Origin: Morganella morganii
GTDB taxonomy: Bacteria; Pseudomonadota; Gammaproteobacteria; Enterobacterales; Enterobacteriaceae
DNA length: 64,000 nucleotides
Reading direction: 5' to 3'
Assembly (NCBI RefSeq): GCF_019402645.1
Contig: NZ_VKKS01000001.1
Coordinates: forward strand, 124,001-188,000
Shown in pieces: positions 48,655-60,222 of the stretch (the first letter of the stretch is position 1; each line of letters starts with the position of its first letter). Made by a program: the position numbers and the translations under genes. Below the pieces are notes generated by a model. That model was not told the origin of the DNA, did not search any database, and saw nothing but the letters and a program-made list of their open reading frames with translations.

Positions 48655-48773
48655 TACGAAAAGTAATGTAAAAGCGGATGTTTTTGCCCGCAGGGGCGGA
48701 CATCCTGCATAATACCGTTTACAAAATGACACCTTCACGGCGGAAAGTGCCGGTGATGAATCAGGAGTTGATT

Positions 48774-49403
48774 ATGTTTAAGCGTTTACTGATAGCGGCG
48801 ATGCTGGTAGTGATTGCCCCGTTTGCCGGTGCCGTTGACCAGACGAACCCGTATACACTGATGAACGATGCGGCGGCAAAAACCTTCAGCCGTCTGAAAG
48901 CGGACCAGGCGAAAATCCGGCAGAATCCGGACTATCTGCGCACCGTGGTTCAGGAAGAATTACTGCCGTATGTGCAGATCAAATACGCCGGTGCTCTGGT
49001 CTTAGGCTCTTATTACAAAGATGCAACACCGGCGCAGCGCGATACTTATTTCAAAGCATTTGAGGCTTATCTGGCACAGGCTTACGGCCAGGCGCTGGCA
49101 ATGTACACCAACCAGACCTACCAGATTGATCCGGCACAACCGCTGGGGGATAAAACCATCGTGGCTATCCGTGTGACACTGACGGAGCCGGCAGGGCGTC
49201 CGCCAATCCGTCTGGATTTCCAGTGGCGTAAAAACACCAAAACCGGTAACTGGCAGGCGTATGACATGATTGCCGAAGGCGTGAGCATGATCACTACCAA
49301 ACAGAACGAGTGGGCATCGATTCTGCGTCAGAAAGGTATTGATGGTCTGACTGCGGAGCTGGAGCGCAGCGCAAAAACCCCGATTACCCTGGATCAGAAA
49401 TAA
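48774..49403 (+). CDS. mlaC: MlaC, periplasmic phospholipid shuttle
   Basis: MlaC carries phospholipids between MlaA/OmpC in the outer membrane and MlaD. The ATG at 48774 has GGAG seven bases before it and gives a signal peptide ([20 protein letters not shown]) and 209 aa, close to E. coli (211). The open frame extends to 48678, but that start is rejected. Motifs: [49 protein letters not shown]. Its stop overlaps the mlaB start by one base. Confidence 0.97.
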   Translation: MFKRLLIAAMLVVIAPFAGAVDQTNPYTLMNDAAAKTFSRLKADQAKIRQNPDYLRTVVQEELLPYVQIKYAGALVLGSYYKDATPAQRDTYFKAFEAYLAQAYGQALAMYTNQTYQIDPAQPLGDKTIVAIRVTLTEPAGRPPIRLDFQWRKNTKTGNWQAYDMIAEGVSMITTKQNEWASILRQKGIDGLTAELERSAKTPITLDQK

Positions 49404-49699
49404 TGGCTGCTGCACTGACGTGGGAAAAGCAGGGTGACACGCTCGCCCTGAAAGGGGAACTGGATCGTGATACACTTCTGTCGTTCTGGAATGCACGTCA
49501 GCAGCAGATGAATGCCGTGCAGACGGTGGATGTTTCGGGGCTCAGTCATGTGGATTCCGCCGGGCTGGCCATGCTGGTCCGTCTGCGGGGTGAGCGTCCG
49601 GAAGCACCGTTTGTATTATCCGGAGTGAGTGCTAACTTGCAGATGCTGATGTCACTCTACGGCGTTGAATTTGAATTCAGTCAGAACGCATGCATTTAA
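49403..49699 (+). CDS. mlaB: MlaB, STAS-domain subunit of the Mla transporter
   Basis: A 98-aa cytosolic STAS-domain protein (E. coli 97) that binds MlaF and is needed for complex stability. The key pattern is VDVSGLSHVDSAGLAMLVRLRGE. It overlaps mlaC by one base (TAATG). A long terminator hairpin follows before ibaG. Confidence 0.95.
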   Translation: MAAALTWEKQGDTLALKGELDRDTLLSFWNARQQQMNAVQTVDVSGLSHVDSAGLAMLVRLRGERPEAPFVLSGVSANLQMLMSLYGVEFEFSQNACI

Positions 49700-49757
49700 A
49701 ATAATGTAAATAACGACGCGACAGATACATATTTGCCGTTATTTTCCGTAAGGTAAC

Positions 49758-49794
49758 TGCCTCCTGCTGTGTCACCATAGCCGGAGGCATTTTT
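49758..49794 (+). terminator. Rho-independent terminator after mlaB
   Basis: TGCCTCC pairs with GGAGGCA, and inside it GCTGTG pairs with CATAGC (one G-U) around the loop TCAC. Five T residues follow. It separates mlaFEDCB from ibaG-murA, so the latter probably has its own promoter in the remaining 75 bases. Confidence 0.8.
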
Positions 49795-49869
49795 AATGGT
49801 TTAAGAGCGGGGCATATTCGATTACGATAGTGCCTATAACACACAATCTGATAACCAATTTGAGAAATT

Positions 49870-50124
49870 ATGGATACGAATGAAATCAAACAGGTGCTGA
49901 TGGATAAGTTAGCACTTACTGACGCAATTGTGACCGGTGACGGCAGCCATTTTCAGGTGATCGCTGTCGGCGACCTTTTTGACGGTATGAGCCGTGTTAA
50001 ACAGCAGCAGGCCGTGTATGCGCCGCTGATGGAATATATTGCGGATAACCGTATCCACGCGTTGTCAATCAAAGCCTATACCCCGGCTCAGTGGGAACGG
50101 GATCGTAAACTGAGCGGGCTGTAA
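49870..50124 (+). CDS. ibaG: IbaG, BolA-family protein
   Basis: An 84-aa BolA-like protein (YrbA in E. coli) with the fold pattern [33 protein letters not shown], in which the conserved His next to the helix is a likely Fe-S ligand with Grx4-type glutaredoxins. Linked to acid stress and envelope metabolism in E. coli. It precedes murA by 67 bases, the usual arrangement. Confidence 0.96.
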   Translation: MDTNEIKQVLMDKLALTDAIVTGDGSHFQVIAVGDLFDGMSRVKQQQAVYAPLMEYIADNRIHALSIKAYTPAQWERDRKLSGL

Positions 50125-50179
50125 GCGCGGCGGATAACAATGCAGTGACAAGTAACGCGACAGCAATTAATGATAATGA

Positions 50180-51457
<1,278 letters not shown>

Positions 51458-51481
51458 TTCCCGTCCATAAGCTATAAACAG

Positions 51482-51510
51482 AAAAAGAGCGGCAGAGCCG
51501 CTCTTTTTTT
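51482..51510. terminator. Bidirectional terminator between murA and degS
   Basis: A perfect 12-bp stem (AAAAAGAGCGGC / GCCGCTCTTTTT, loop AGA) with T-runs on both strands, lying 24 bases after the murA stop and just past the 3' end of minus-strand degS. Confidence 0.93.
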
Positions 51511-51513
51511 ATC

Positions 51514-52602
51514 TTATTCCTGCCCGCCGGCGGGCGGTGTGAACTCTTCGATGGTTACATCGACAGAATGCATCTGGCCATTGCGCAGCAGGGTAACCGG
51601 CACAACACTGCCGGGGCTCAGTTCTGCCACCTGGTCCATCATTTCCAGTGGTGATGTGCTTGGCTTGTTATTGACGCTGGTGATGATATCCCCGACCTGA
51701 ATCCCGCCTTTATCCGCCGGGCCGCCGTGGGCGACCTGAAAGACCCGCAGGCCGGTTATCTGATTAATATCACTGTTGTTTGTCCGGATCGGCGGCAGCT
51801 CTTTTGAGGTGATACCGATATAACCCCGGATCACACGGCCGTCTTTTATCAGCTTATTCATAATGCGCAGAGCAAGCTCTGCGGGGATCGCCAGCCCGAT
51901 GCTGTCACTCATCCGTGACGGGTCGTTGCTGTCATAAGACATGGTATTGATACCGACCAGCTCGCCCTCGGTATTGACAAGTGCGCCGCCGGAGTTACCG
52001 GCCATAATCGAGGCATCTGTCTGGAGGAAATTCTGGCGGCGGGTCGGACTCAGCCCGACGCGGCCCATTGCGCTGATAATGCCCTGATTGACGGTCTGCC
52101 CGACATTAAACGGGTTACCGATCGCGAGCACGACATCACCCACATGGGACTGACGTTCCGGGTTGATCGGGATCACCGGCAGTTTGTCGGTGGTATTGAT
52201 TTTCAGCACTGCCAGGTCAGTCATATCATCCGCACCAATCAGCATACCTTCATACAGGCGGCCGTAATTACCGTATTGCAGGGCGATCAGGATCTGATCG
52301 GCATTTGTAATCACATGCTGGTTAGTCAGGATATAGCCCTGATCATTTATGATCACGCCGGAACCGAGGGAGGTCATTTCGGGACCCTGCTGGGAGAGAC
52401 TGCCCATATTACTGCTGTAAACGTTGACCACAGCAGGCGCGGCGCGGCGTACCGCTTTATTGTAGCTGACCGGTTCGTCATTATTAAACAGATGTGTAAA
52501 CCACCGGGTCACAAATTGCGGGCGAATAGACGGGACGCTGACCAAAAGGAGGGCAGCCACAATAAGTCCCATAAAAACAGAGCGCAATAATTTAAACCAC
52601 AT
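51514..52602 (-). CDS. degS: DegS, inner-membrane stress-sensor serine protease
   Basis: DegS senses misfolded outer-membrane proteins through its PDZ domain and makes the first cut in RseA, freeing sigma-E. From the ATG at 52602 (AAGGA site) it is 362 aa: a transmembrane anchor (about residues 7-25), a trypsin-like domain with triad His96 (TNQHVI), Asp129 (MTDLAVL) and Ser204 (GNSGGALVN), and one PDZ domain (about 265-355). The motif around the Ser reads SIMAGNSGG rather than the E. coli SINHGNSGG. The frame extends to 52656, but that start is rejected by homology. Confidence 0.96.
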   Translation of the reverse strand: MWFKLLRSVFMGLIVAALLLVSVPSIRPQFVTRWFTHLFNNDEPVSYNKAVRRAAPAVVNVYSSNMGSLSQQGPEMTSLGSGVIINDQGYILTNQHVITNADQILIALQYGNYGRLYEGMLIGADDMTDLAVLKINTTDKLPVIPINPERQSHVGDVVLAIGNPFNVGQTVNQGIISAMGRVGLSPTRRQNFLQTDASIMAGNSGGALVNTEGELVGINTMSYDSNDPSRMSDSIGLAIPAELALRIMNKLIKDGRVIRGYIGITSKELPPIRTNNSDINQITGLRVFQVAHGGPADKGGIQVGDIITSVNNKPSTSPLEMMDQVAELSPGSVVPVTLLRNGQMHSVDVTIEEFTPPAGGQE

Positions 52603-52757
52603 AGTCCTTAACCGGTGTTGTGAGTACGGGAAGCAGATACTACGGCAGAATAGCATAATCCGGGAGAATTATACGTGTGTAATTGCGGTATTTTATGATG
52701 TGGTACAAATAAACAGGTTGGGTATCAGGCGGTTATTTGTCACCGGCGGTCATGACG

Positions 52758-52781
52758 CTGTCAGCGGCCGGGCGCTGACAG
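52758..52781 (-). terminator. Possible 3' hairpin of the tau operon
   Basis: A perfect 9-bp stem (CTGTCAGCG / CGCTGACAG) with a 6-base GC loop, 18 bases after the tauD stop on the minus strand. There is no T-run, so termination would have to be Rho-assisted; otherwise transcripts could read into degS. Confidence 0.45.
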
Positions 52782-52799
52782 TGCCGGTTATGCGGCCGG

Positions 52800-53627
52800 T
52801 TAAGCAGGTTTATCTCCTATCACGGTTGCTCTGTGCATAATACGGTGAAAATCACCGTAATCAAAGCTGGCGAGATGCTGGGTACAACGGTTATCCCAGA
52901 CTGCCACATCCCCGTTCTGCCAGTGCCAGCGGACAAAATATTTCGGCTGTGTGCTGTGCTTAAACAGGAACGTCAGCAGCGCATCACTTTCTTCCGTACT
53001 TAATTCACAGATACGGCTGGTAAAACCTTCAGTAACAAACAATCCCTTCTTACCGGTAACCGGATGGGTTCTGACCAGCGGATGGCGTCTCGGCGGGAAA
53101 TCGCGGCGGGCTTTTTCCAGAGCGGCTTTCGCTTCCCCGGTCTGTGCAAAACGGCTGTCCGGAAAAGATCGGCTGATATCATGCTCAGCCGTCAGGCCGG
53201 ATAAAAAATCCTGCAAAAGCGGTGATAAATCATCATAAGCACGGGTCAGACTGGCCCACAGGGTATCGCCGCCAAACGGCGGAACCTGCACGGCAGATAA
53301 CACACAGCCCATGGCCGGTTTTTCCAGAAATGTCACATCGGTGTGCCACAATTCATTATCTTTCAGATCCAGCAGATGACTGTCGAGTACAATCAGCTCC
53401 CGCACGTCTTTATGGGAAGGGAAAACCGGATGTATATGCAGTTCACCTAGTGCGGCAGCAAAGTCCCGCTGGGCTTCCGGCTCAATATACTGCTGACGGA
53501 AAAACAGTACCTGATGCTCCAGTAAAGCGTCCTGTAATGCAGCCACTGTGGCAGCGTCCGGTGTTTTATTCAGGTTAATACCCCCGATCTGCGCGCCGAT
53601 AGCGGGCGTTAACTTTTGGATATCCAT
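52800..53627 (-). CDS. tauD: TauD, taurine dioxygenase
   Basis: TauD is an Fe(II)/2-oxoglutarate-dependent oxygenase that splits taurine into sulfite and aminoacetaldehyde. The facial triad is visible as LWHTDVTF (His, Asp) and the late RIMHRAT (His); the conserved Arg for 2-oxoglutarate follows. From the ATG at 53627 (GAGG eight bases upstream) it has 275 aa (E. coli 283). The ATG at 53633 is too close to the ribosome binding site. It is the last gene of the tauABCD operon, starting inside the end of tauC. Confidence 0.93.
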   Translation of the reverse strand: MDIQKLTPAIGAQIGGINLNKTPDAATVAALQDALLEHQVLFFRQQYIEPEAQRDFAAALGELHIHPVFPSHKDVRELIVLDSHLLDLKDNELWHTDVTFLEKPAMGCVLSAVQVPPFGGDTLWASLTRAYDDLSPLLQDFLSGLTAEHDISRSFPDSRFAQTGEAKAALEKARRDFPPRRHPLVRTHPVTGKKGLFVTEGFTSRICELSTEESDALLTFLFKHSTQPKYFVRWHWQNGDVAVWDNRCTQHLASFDYGDFHRIMHRATVIGDKPA

Positions 53628-53647
53628 ATGCATGACCTCTCTGTCAG

Positions 53648-54445
53648 TTAAGATTCTTTGCCGTACCACGGCACTAATACCTGCTGTAAATGACGCAATG
53701 CCAGTTCGATGGTGAGTGCCACCACAGCAATCACCGCGATGCCGGTGATGACGATGCCGGTGTTGAGAAACTGTGCAGCGGACTGCACCATAAATCCCAG
53801 CCCCTGTTGTGCCGCGACCAGTTCTGCCGCCACCAGTGTTGACCAGCCGACACCGAGACCAATCCGGATCCCGGTCAGCATTTGCGGCAGTGCTGACGGC
53901 AGAATCACATATCTCAGCACCTGAAGCCGGTTTGCTCCCAGAGATTGCACGGCGCGGATCCGGTTTCCCGGCGCGGCCATAATGCCCTGCATCGTTGAAA
54001 TCAGGACCGGGGCGAGAATGGCTAACCAGATCAGCAGGATTTTGGTGGTTTCCCCGATACCAAACCAGATAACAATCAGCGGCAGATAAGCGAGCGGGGG
54101 AACCGGCCGGTACAATTCAACCACCGGATCCAGTATTCCGCGTATCCGCGAACTCAGTCCCATCAGTACACCCAGCGGGATCCCGGTGATAACAGCCAGA
54201 AGCAGCGCTTTGAGCATGCGGTCAAGACTGGCTGCCAGATGCTGCCACAGGGTGGCATTCATATAACCGGATTCGGATAACGCCAGAAACTGGTGTCCTA
54301 TCTGGGCCGGGGCGGGTAAATAGAGCGGATTAACCCACTGTAATGCGGTGATCAGCCACCAGCCGGTAATCAGAACCGATAAACTCACAATGCTGAGTAA
54401 TAAACGGCTGTACCCGGGTTGTTTATTTCCGGTTATATTTGCCAT
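53648..54445 (-). CDS. tauC: TauC, taurine ABC transporter permease
   Basis: A 265-aa inner-membrane permease of the taurine/nitrate/sulfonate type with about six transmembrane helices and the EAA-loop-like GNRIRAVQSLGANRLQVLRYVILPSALPQMLTGIRIGLGVG. The ATG at 54445 has GGAG eight bases upstream; the GTG at 54454 opening the frame is less likely. It brings taurine to TauD, whose product sulfite feeds the divergent cysJI genes. Confidence 0.93.
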   Translation of the reverse strand: MANITGNKQPGYSRLLLSIVSLSVLITGWWLITALQWVNPLYLPAPAQIGHQFLALSESGYMNATLWQHLAASLDRMLKALLLAVITGIPLGVLMGLSSRIRGILDPVVELYRPVPPLAYLPLIVIWFGIGETTKILLIWLAILAPVLISTMQGIMAAPGNRIRAVQSLGANRLQVLRYVILPSALPQMLTGIRIGLGVGWSTLVAAELVAAQQGLGFMVQSAAQFLNTGIVITGIAVIAVVALTIELALRHLQQVLVPWYGKES

Positions 54446-54468
54446 TGATGTCACTCCGTCTCTGTTAA

Positions 54469-55242
54469 TTAACCGTGCTGATATGCCATTATTTTGTCTG
54501 ACAGCGAATCACGGTGATGAATAAATGCAGGATCCGATTTAATCTGACGAATACGCCGGCCCTGCGACCACTGTTTATAAAACGGAGGTTCTTCTTCGGA
54601 TATTATCCGTCCCGGATCCGGCGCCATTAATATCAGCCGGGTAGCCATTAACAGCGCCTCCTCAATATCGTGAGTGATAATAAAAAAAGCACTCTGCTGT
54701 TTTTGCCACAGCGTCAGAATTAAAGATTGCATCTGCTCCCGGTTGGCGGCATCGAGTGCACCGAAGGGTTCATCCATCAAAATAAAATCAGATTTTACGG
54801 CCAGCGCCCGCGCAATACCGACCCGCTGGCGCATACCGCCGGACAGTGACCAAATATCATCGGTAATGGCATGCAGCAATCCCACTTTTTGCAGATTTTC
54901 TTCGACCGCCGCTCTTTCTTCCTGTTTACCGAGTTTTTTAATTTTCAGTCCCAGCGCGACATTTTCATACACATTCAGCCAGGGCATCAGTGCGTCATTC
55001 TGAAATACCACGACCCTGTCAGACGCGGGGTGCTGAATTGCGTTTTTGTCCCGCGTTATTTTTCCGCCGGAGGGTGTTAAAAAACCGGCGACAATATTCA
55101 GCAACGATGTTTTTCCGCAGCCGGATGCGCCGAGCACAACGGTAATGCCGTTATCCGGGATCGTTAAATTAATACCGGATAAGGTTATCTGCGGCTGACC
55201 GTGATAAAACAGATCAATATTTTCCAGCACGATATCTGCCAT
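54469..55242 (-). CDS. tauB: TauB, taurine ABC transporter ATPase
   Basis: A 257-aa ABC ATPase with Walker A GASGCGKTSLLN, signature LSGGMRQRVGIARALA, Walker B FILMDEPFGALDA and the H-loop FFIITHDIEEAL, the typical nitrate/sulfonate/taurine subgroup. It begins two bases after tauA behind GGGGAAA. Confidence 0.94.
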   Translation of the reverse strand: MADIVLENIDLFYHGQPQITLSGINLTIPDNGITVVLGASGCGKTSLLNIVAGFLTPSGGKITRDKNAIQHPASDRVVVFQNDALMPWLNVYENVALGLKIKKLGKQEERAAVEENLQKVGLLHAITDDIWSLSGGMRQRVGIARALAVKSDFILMDEPFGALDAANREQMQSLILTLWQKQQSAFFIITHDIEEALLMATRLILMAPDPGRIISEEEPPFYKQWSQGRRIRQIKSDPAFIHHRDSLSDKIMAYQHG

Positions 55243-55244
55243 TG

Positions 55245-56282
55245 TTATTTCCCCGCTGCCGCTGTGACAGCTTCCGTATTGATATTTCCGGCATATGAAT
55301 CTTTGACAGCATCAATACTGCCCTGCTGCTGTAAGAAAAGGGCGGTATTGCGGAGATCATCCGCGAGGGTTGTGGTCAGGATCTGCACCTGTTCCGCTGA
55401 TGCGGGATAATCATTGCCCGCCATCACGTCAGCCACATCCTCCGGGCGGGCGCCGGTCAGTTGCGCAATTTTGCCGGTAATATCAGGAAAGTCCGCTATA
55501 TTATTTTTATTCTGCTGATACCACTGAACCTCACTGTCGGTAACTGCCGCAAACTGCGCCAGTACATCAGGGTACTGTGCGGCAAAGGTGCTGTCAGCGA
55601 TCCACAGGTCATAGGTCGGTTTTCCCCATTTCCGCACATCGCGGCCGGAAATCCGGATCTGCCCGTTTGCTTTCAGCTGACTTAAGGCCGGCTCCCAGAC
55701 ATACGCCGCATCGATATCGCCTCTCTCCCATGCCGCGACAATTTCAGCAGGACGCAGATTAATCAGCTGCACTGAATTTTCATTAATATTCAGGTGCGCC
55801 AGTGTCGCCAGCAGGCTGTAATGGGCCGTTGATGTAAAGGGCACGGCAATTTTCTTACCGGCCAGCCTGCCTGACGGATTGCGGTCATTACGGACAATCA
55901 GTGCTTCGGCGGTGTCCGGAATACCGGAAATATAAAAAACCTCCACCGGCAATCCGCGACTGGCGGCAATGGTGAAAGGCGCAGATCCCATGTTGGCGAT
56001 ATCCGCCTCACCGGCTGCCAGTGCGGTAAGCACATCCGCGCCGCTGTCGAATTTCTTCCAGATGATCTGTTTACCGGTGGCGGCCTCATAGGCATGGTTT
56101 GCCTGTGCAATTTTGCCGGGATCGATAATCGCCTGGTAAGCGATGACCACCGGTTTTTCAGCTGTTGACTGCGGTACCGGTGCTTTCTGGCTGTAAATAA
56201 ACCCGCTGATGACTGCCAGTGCCGCCAGCAAAAATAAAACCACCTTTAATTTATTTCGTTTCTGAGGCTGATATAACGACAT
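55245..56282 (-). CDS. tauA: TauA, taurine-binding periplasmic protein
   Basis: A solute-binding protein of the NMT1/SsuA-like family, 345 aa from the ATG at 56282 (GGAAG site; the GTG at 56306 is rejected). A single hydrophobic helix lies at about residues 13-32 without an obvious AxA cleavage site, so it may stay anchored. Binding-domain motifs: KPVVIAYQAIIDPGKIAQA, GSAPFTIAASRGLPVEVF, VPFTSTAHYSLLATLA. It is the first gene of tauABCD. The ligand is assigned from the tauD gene in the operon. Confidence 0.88.
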   Translation of the reverse strand: MSLYQPQKRNKLKVVLFLLAALAVISGFIYSQKAPVPQSTAEKPVVIAYQAIIDPGKIAQANHAYEAATGKQIIWKKFDSGADVLTALAAGEADIANMGSAPFTIAASRGLPVEVFYISGIPDTAEALIVRNDRNPSGRLAGKKIAVPFTSTAHYSLLATLAHLNINENSVQLINLRPAEIVAAWERGDIDAAYVWEPALSQLKANGQIRISGRDVRKWGKPTYDLWIADSTFAAQYPDVLAQFAAVTDSEVQWYQQNKNNIADFPDITGKIAQLTGARPEDVADVMAGNDYPASAEQVQILTTTLADDLRNTALFLQQQGSIDAVKDSYAGNINTEAVTAAAGK

Positions 56283-56640
56283 TATTTTCTTCCGTTGCGA
56301 AGTCACGAATAGTTATCTATTTAGTGGCAGGGAATATATTCCGGGAAAGAATTACTTCTTATATTGAAATGCCTTTTTGTTATACATGAATAATAATCGC
56401 AATAATGATTGTTTTTTAATGAAAGGGAAGGGCGTAAATCGATTGTTTTTTACGTGTAATTCATTGTTTATCTGAGTGAGGATTCTGAAAATATACGGTT
56501 TGTTAATAGCCACTATGATATATCAGACCATTTTATTATAACTTATGGCTTTATTTTCTTATTCTCAATAAGTCCTGATGCGATAACCTGGTAAATAAAG
56601 GAATAATAACCACAATGAGCAATGCGGGAGTAACAGGACT
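56283..56640. promoter_or_regulatory. Divergent control region, tauABCD / cysJI
   Basis: 358 bases, strongly AT-rich. By analogy with E. coli the cysJ promoter should bind CysB and the tau promoter Cbl/CysB, but those sites are too degenerate to place by eye. An out-of-frame ATG at 56615 (with AAGGA upstream) opens a 32-codon frame that overlaps the cysJ start and contains three Cys codons; see findings. Confidence 0.5.
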
Positions 56641-58437
56641 ATGTCAACACAGATGTCTCCGGAGCAGGTATTTCCGGTTTCTGCGGAGCAGCTTGCGGCT
56701 TTGCAGACAGTAACAGCAGGTTTTACCTCTCAGCAACTGGCCTGGTTATCCGGTTATTTGTGGGGACGGGGAAATGCGTCTGTGCAGACGGTTATTTCCC
56801 CGGTATTAAACACAACAGAAAGCGAAATTATTACCGTTATTTCCGCTTCACAAACCGGTAATGCGCGGCGCTTATGTGAAGAATTAAAAACACGGTTTCT
56901 CAGTGAAAAATTCGCTGTGAATTTAGTGAATGCCGGAGAATATAAATATAAACAGCTCTCCCGGGAGAAGATAGTCATTCTTGTGACATCCACTCAGGGT
57001 GACGGTGAACCGCCGGAAGAAGCCGTGGCATTTCACAAATATCTGCATTCGGCAAAGCGACCTGATCTCAGAGGGACGGTTTATGCGGTTTTCTCTCTGG
57101 GGGATTCGTCATACGAAAAATTTTGTCAGGCGGGGATTGATTTTGATACTCAGCTGGCAAAAGCGGGAGCAACTGCACTCTTGCCGAGAACGGATGCGGA
57201 TGTGGATTATCAGTCTGCGGCGGCGGCGTGGGCAGATGCATTGACACATGCTCTGAAAGAGAGGGGCATTGCGGCGGGAAATCCGCCGCCGGTAGCCGTT
57301 CAGACGGGTGGTATCACAGAAAACCATTACAGCAAAAGCGCACCGCTGACGGCATCTCTCTCCGTTAATCAGAAAATTACCGGCCGTAATTCCCTGAAAG
57401 ATGTGCGGCATATTGAAATTTCTGCAGGGGATTCCGGATTGCATTATCAGCCGGGGGATTCGCTCGGAGTCTGGTTTGAAAACGATCCGGCGCTGGCGGA
57501 TGAAATTATCACCCTGCTGCATTCGGATGCGGCAACTGAGATTACGGTATCCGGCCACACGTACCCCCTGCGGGAGGCGCTGATCCGGCATCTGGAACTC
57601 ACACAGAATAACGGGGTGACAGTCAGCAGATACGCGCAGTTATCACAACATGAAACATTATCCGCACTGATCAGTGATAAGCAGGCGGCGCTGCATTACG
57701 CGCAAAAAACACCTGTCGCGGAAATGCTGCGTCAGGCACCTTCCCGGCCTTCTGCACAGGCCTTTGCCGATATTCTCCGGCCGCTGACCCCGAGACTGTA
57801 TTCCATCTCATCATCGCAGGCGGAAGCGGAAGATGAGGTTCATCTGACGGTCGGTGTCGTGCGTTATGACACGGATGGACGTGCGCGGACCGGCGGTGCC
57901 TCAGGATTTCTCGCCGATCATATACAGGAGGGCGGGGATGTGCGGGTTTTCATTGAACGTAATGATAATTTCCGTCTGCCCGCAGATCCTGATGTGCCGG
58001 TCATTATGATCGGTGCAGGTACCGGTATTGCGCCGTTCCGCGCTTTTATGCAGCAGCGGGAAAATGACGGTGCATCCGGTAAAAACTGGCTTTTTTACGG
58101 CAATCAGCATTTTACCGAGGATTTTTTATATCAGACAGAATGGCAGCGTTATGTCCGTGAAGGTGTGCTGACCAATATCTCGCTGGCTTGGTCGCGGGAT
58201 AAACCGGTGAAAACCTATGTTCAGGACAAACTGCGGGAGCAGGGGGCGGAAGTGTGGCGCTGGATTGAGGACGGCGCACATATTTACGTCTGCGGTAATG
58301 CGGGCCTGATGGCCCGAGATACAGAAGCTGCATTGCTGGAGATTATCAGCCGGTACGGTAACCGGGACGGCGAATCAGCGGATGAATTTTTAAGTGAGCT
58401 GCGCACAGCGCGCCGGTATCAGAGGGATGTCTATTAA
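56641..58437 (+). CDS. cysJ: CysJ, sulfite reductase flavoprotein subunit
   Basis: CysJ moves electrons from NADPH via FAD and FMN to CysI. The 598-aa protein has a flavodoxin-like FMN domain (about residues 60-205: [39 protein letters not shown]), a connecting/FAD domain ([23 protein letters not shown]) and an NADPH domain ([30 protein letters not shown]-like [13 protein letters not shown]) ending in RRYQRDVY. The same length class as E. coli (599). GGGAG lies ten bases before the ATG. Its stop overlaps the cysI start. Confidence 0.97.
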   Translation: MSTQMSPEQVFPVSAEQLAALQTVTAGFTSQQLAWLSGYLWGRGNASVQTVISPVLNTTESEIITVISASQTGNARRLCEELKTRFLSEKFAVNLVNAGEYKYKQLSREKIVILVTSTQGDGEPPEEAVAFHKYLHSAKRPDLRGTVYAVFSLGDSSYEKFCQAGIDFDTQLAKAGATALLPRTDADVDYQSAAAAWADALTHALKERGIAAGNPPPVAVQTGGITENHYSKSAPLTASLSVNQKITGRNSLKDVRHIEISAGDSGLHYQPGDSLGVWFENDPALADEIITLLHSDAATEITVSGHTYPLREALIRHLELTQNNGVTVSRYAQLSQHETLSALISDKQAALHYAQKTPVAEMLRQAPSRPSAQAFADILRPLTPRLYSISSSQAEAEDEVHLTVGVVRYDTDGRARTGGASGFLADHIQEGGDVRVFIERNDNFRLPADPDVPVIMIGAGTGIAPFRAFMQQRENDGASGKNWLFYGNQHFTEDFLYQTEWQRYVREGVLTNISLAWSRDKPVKTYVQDKLREQGAEVWRWIEDGAHIYVCGNAGLMARDTEAALLEIISRYGNRDGESADEFLSELRTARRYQRDVY

Positions 58438-60164
58438 TGAGCGATAAACACAACGGGCCTTTCATTGTGGAGGGCAAGCTGAGCGACAGCGAAAGAATGA
58501 AGCGCGACAGCAACTATTTGCGCGGAACCATCAAAGAGGATTTGAGTAACGGCCTGACCGGCGGGTTTGAGGGGGATAACTTCCTGCTGATCCGTTTTCA
58601 CGGCATGTATCAGCAGGATGATCGGGATATCAGGGCGGAACGCACAGAGCAGAAACTGGAACCGCGCCATGCCATGATGCTGCGCTGCCGTCTGCCGGGG
58701 GGCGTGATCACGCCGGAACAGTGGCTGAAAATAGACAAATTTGCCGCAGAACAGACGCTGTACGGCAGTATCCGGATCACCAACCGGCAGACGTTCCAGT
58801 TCCACGGCATTCTGAAAGGGGATGTCAAACCGGCACATCAGATGCTGCATGAGGCAGGACTGGATTCACTGGCGACTGCTAATGACGTAAACCGTAATGT
58901 GCTCTGCACCTCGAATCCGGTTCAGTCCGGTCTGCACCGGGAAGCGTATGAATGGGCGAAAAAAATTTCCGAGCATCTGCTGCCCCGCACCCGTGCTTAT
59001 GCTGAAATCTGGCTGGATAAGGAAAAAGTGGCGGCGACAGATGAAGAACCAATCTTAGGTAAAACTTATCTGCCGCGTAAATTCAAAACCTCGGTAGTGA
59101 TCCCGCCGCTGAATGATGTCGATCTGCACGCTAATGATATGAATTTTGTGGCGATTGAGGAAAACGGCAAACTGGTTGGTTTTAATGTGCTGGTGGGTGG
59201 CGGACTGGCGATGACCCACGGTGATACGGCGACCTTTCCCCGTCTTGCCAGTGAGTTTGGCTTTATTCCGCTGAAAGACACACTGGCGGTGGCGGAGGCG
59301 ATTGTCACCACCCAGCGCGACTGGGGGAACCGGACGGAGCGTAAAAATGCCAAAACCAAATACACGCTGGAGCGGGTGGGGGTTGAAGCATTTAAACAGG
59401 AAACCGAACGGCGTGCCGGCGTCACTTTTTCCCCGATCCGTCCGTATGAATTTACCCTGCGCGGTGACCAGATCGGCTGGTTAAAAGGGATTGATGATCA
59501 CTGGCATCTGACGCTGTTTATTGAAAATGGCCGCCTGGTCGATTTACCGGGAAAACCGTTAAAAACCGGCGTGGCAGAAATCGCCAAAATTCACCGGGGG
59601 GATTTCCGGTTAACCGCCAATCAGAATCTGATTATCGCCGGAATTCCTGAGGCAGAAAAATTCCGTATCGAATCCCTTGCCCGGGCATACGGCCTTATCA
59701 GCGACAATGTGACGCCGCTGCGGGAAAACTCCATGGCCTGTGTGTCGTTCCCGACTTGTCCGCTGGCGATGGCGGAAGCGGAACGGTTTCTGCCGGAGTT
59801 TGTCACAGAAGTTGAGAAAATAATGTCTTCACACGGTGTGGGGGATGAACAGATTGTTCTGCGGGTCACCGGCTGCCCGAATGGTTGCGGGCGGGCGATG
59901 TTGTCGGAAGTGGGATTGGTGGGCAAAGCGCCGGATCGCTATAATCTGCATCTCGGCGGTAACCGCACCGGCACCCGTATTCCGCGGATGTACCGCGAAA
60001 ATATCAGTTCAGCAGTGATTTTATCGGTGCTTGATGAGCTTATCGGGCGATGGTCACAGGAGCGGGTGGCCGGGGAGGATTTCGGCGACTATCTGATCCG
60101 CGCCGGCGTGGTGAAACCGGTTCTGAATTCTGCCGTGGATTTTTATGAGGCAGGAGCCGCCTGA
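58437..60164 (+). CDS. cysI: CysI, sulfite reductase hemoprotein subunit
   Basis: CysI reduces sulfite to sulfide with six electrons at a siroheme coupled to a 4Fe-4S cluster. The 575-aa protein has the two cluster motifs at Cys435/Cys441 ([12 protein letters not shown]) and Cys480/Cys484 ([11 protein letters not shown]). The siroheme region [16 protein letters not shown] is also conserved. It overlaps cysJ by one base. In E. coli cysH follows in the same operon; here a terminator follows, so cysH must be elsewhere. Confidence 0.98.
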   Translation: MSDKHNGPFIVEGKLSDSERMKRDSNYLRGTIKEDLSNGLTGGFEGDNFLLIRFHGMYQQDDRDIRAERTEQKLEPRHAMMLRCRLPGGVITPEQWLKIDKFAAEQTLYGSIRITNRQTFQFHGILKGDVKPAHQMLHEAGLDSLATANDVNRNVLCTSNPVQSGLHREAYEWAKKISEHLLPRTRAYAEIWLDKEKVAATDEEPILGKTYLPRKFKTSVVIPPLNDVDLHANDMNFVAIEENGKLVGFNVLVGGGLAMTHGDTATFPRLASEFGFIPLKDTLAVAEAIVTTQRDWGNRTERKNAKTKYTLERVGVEAFKQETERRAGVTFSPIRPYEFTLRGDQIGWLKGIDDHWHLTLFIENGRLVDLPGKPLKTGVAEIAKIHRGDFRLTANQNLIIAGIPEAEKFRIESLARAYGLISDNVTPLRENSMACVSFPTCPLAMAEAERFLPEFVTEVEKIMSSHGVGDEQIVLRVTGCPNGCGRAMLSEVGLVGKAPDRYNLHLGGNRTGTRIPRMYRENISSAVILSVLDELIGRWSQERVAGEDFGDYLIRAGVVKPVLNSAVDFYEAGAA

Positions 60165-60169
60165 AATAA

Positions 60170-60200
60170 AAAACCGCGCCGTTTTACGCGGCGCGGTTTT
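60170..60200. terminator. Bidirectional terminator between cysI and degQ
   Basis: AAAACCGCGCCG pairs perfectly with CGGCGCGGTTTT (12 bp, 7-base loop) right after the cysI stop. The A and T tails suit both strands, and degQ ends 23 bases further on the minus strand. Confidence 0.9.
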
Positions 60201-60222
60201 CAGTATTCACAGCAGGAATGTA

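Noticed and set aside
52758-52781. Classical intrinsic terminator after tauD
   Set aside because: The stem is perfect but no U-tract follows, so it is listed only as a possible 3' hairpin.
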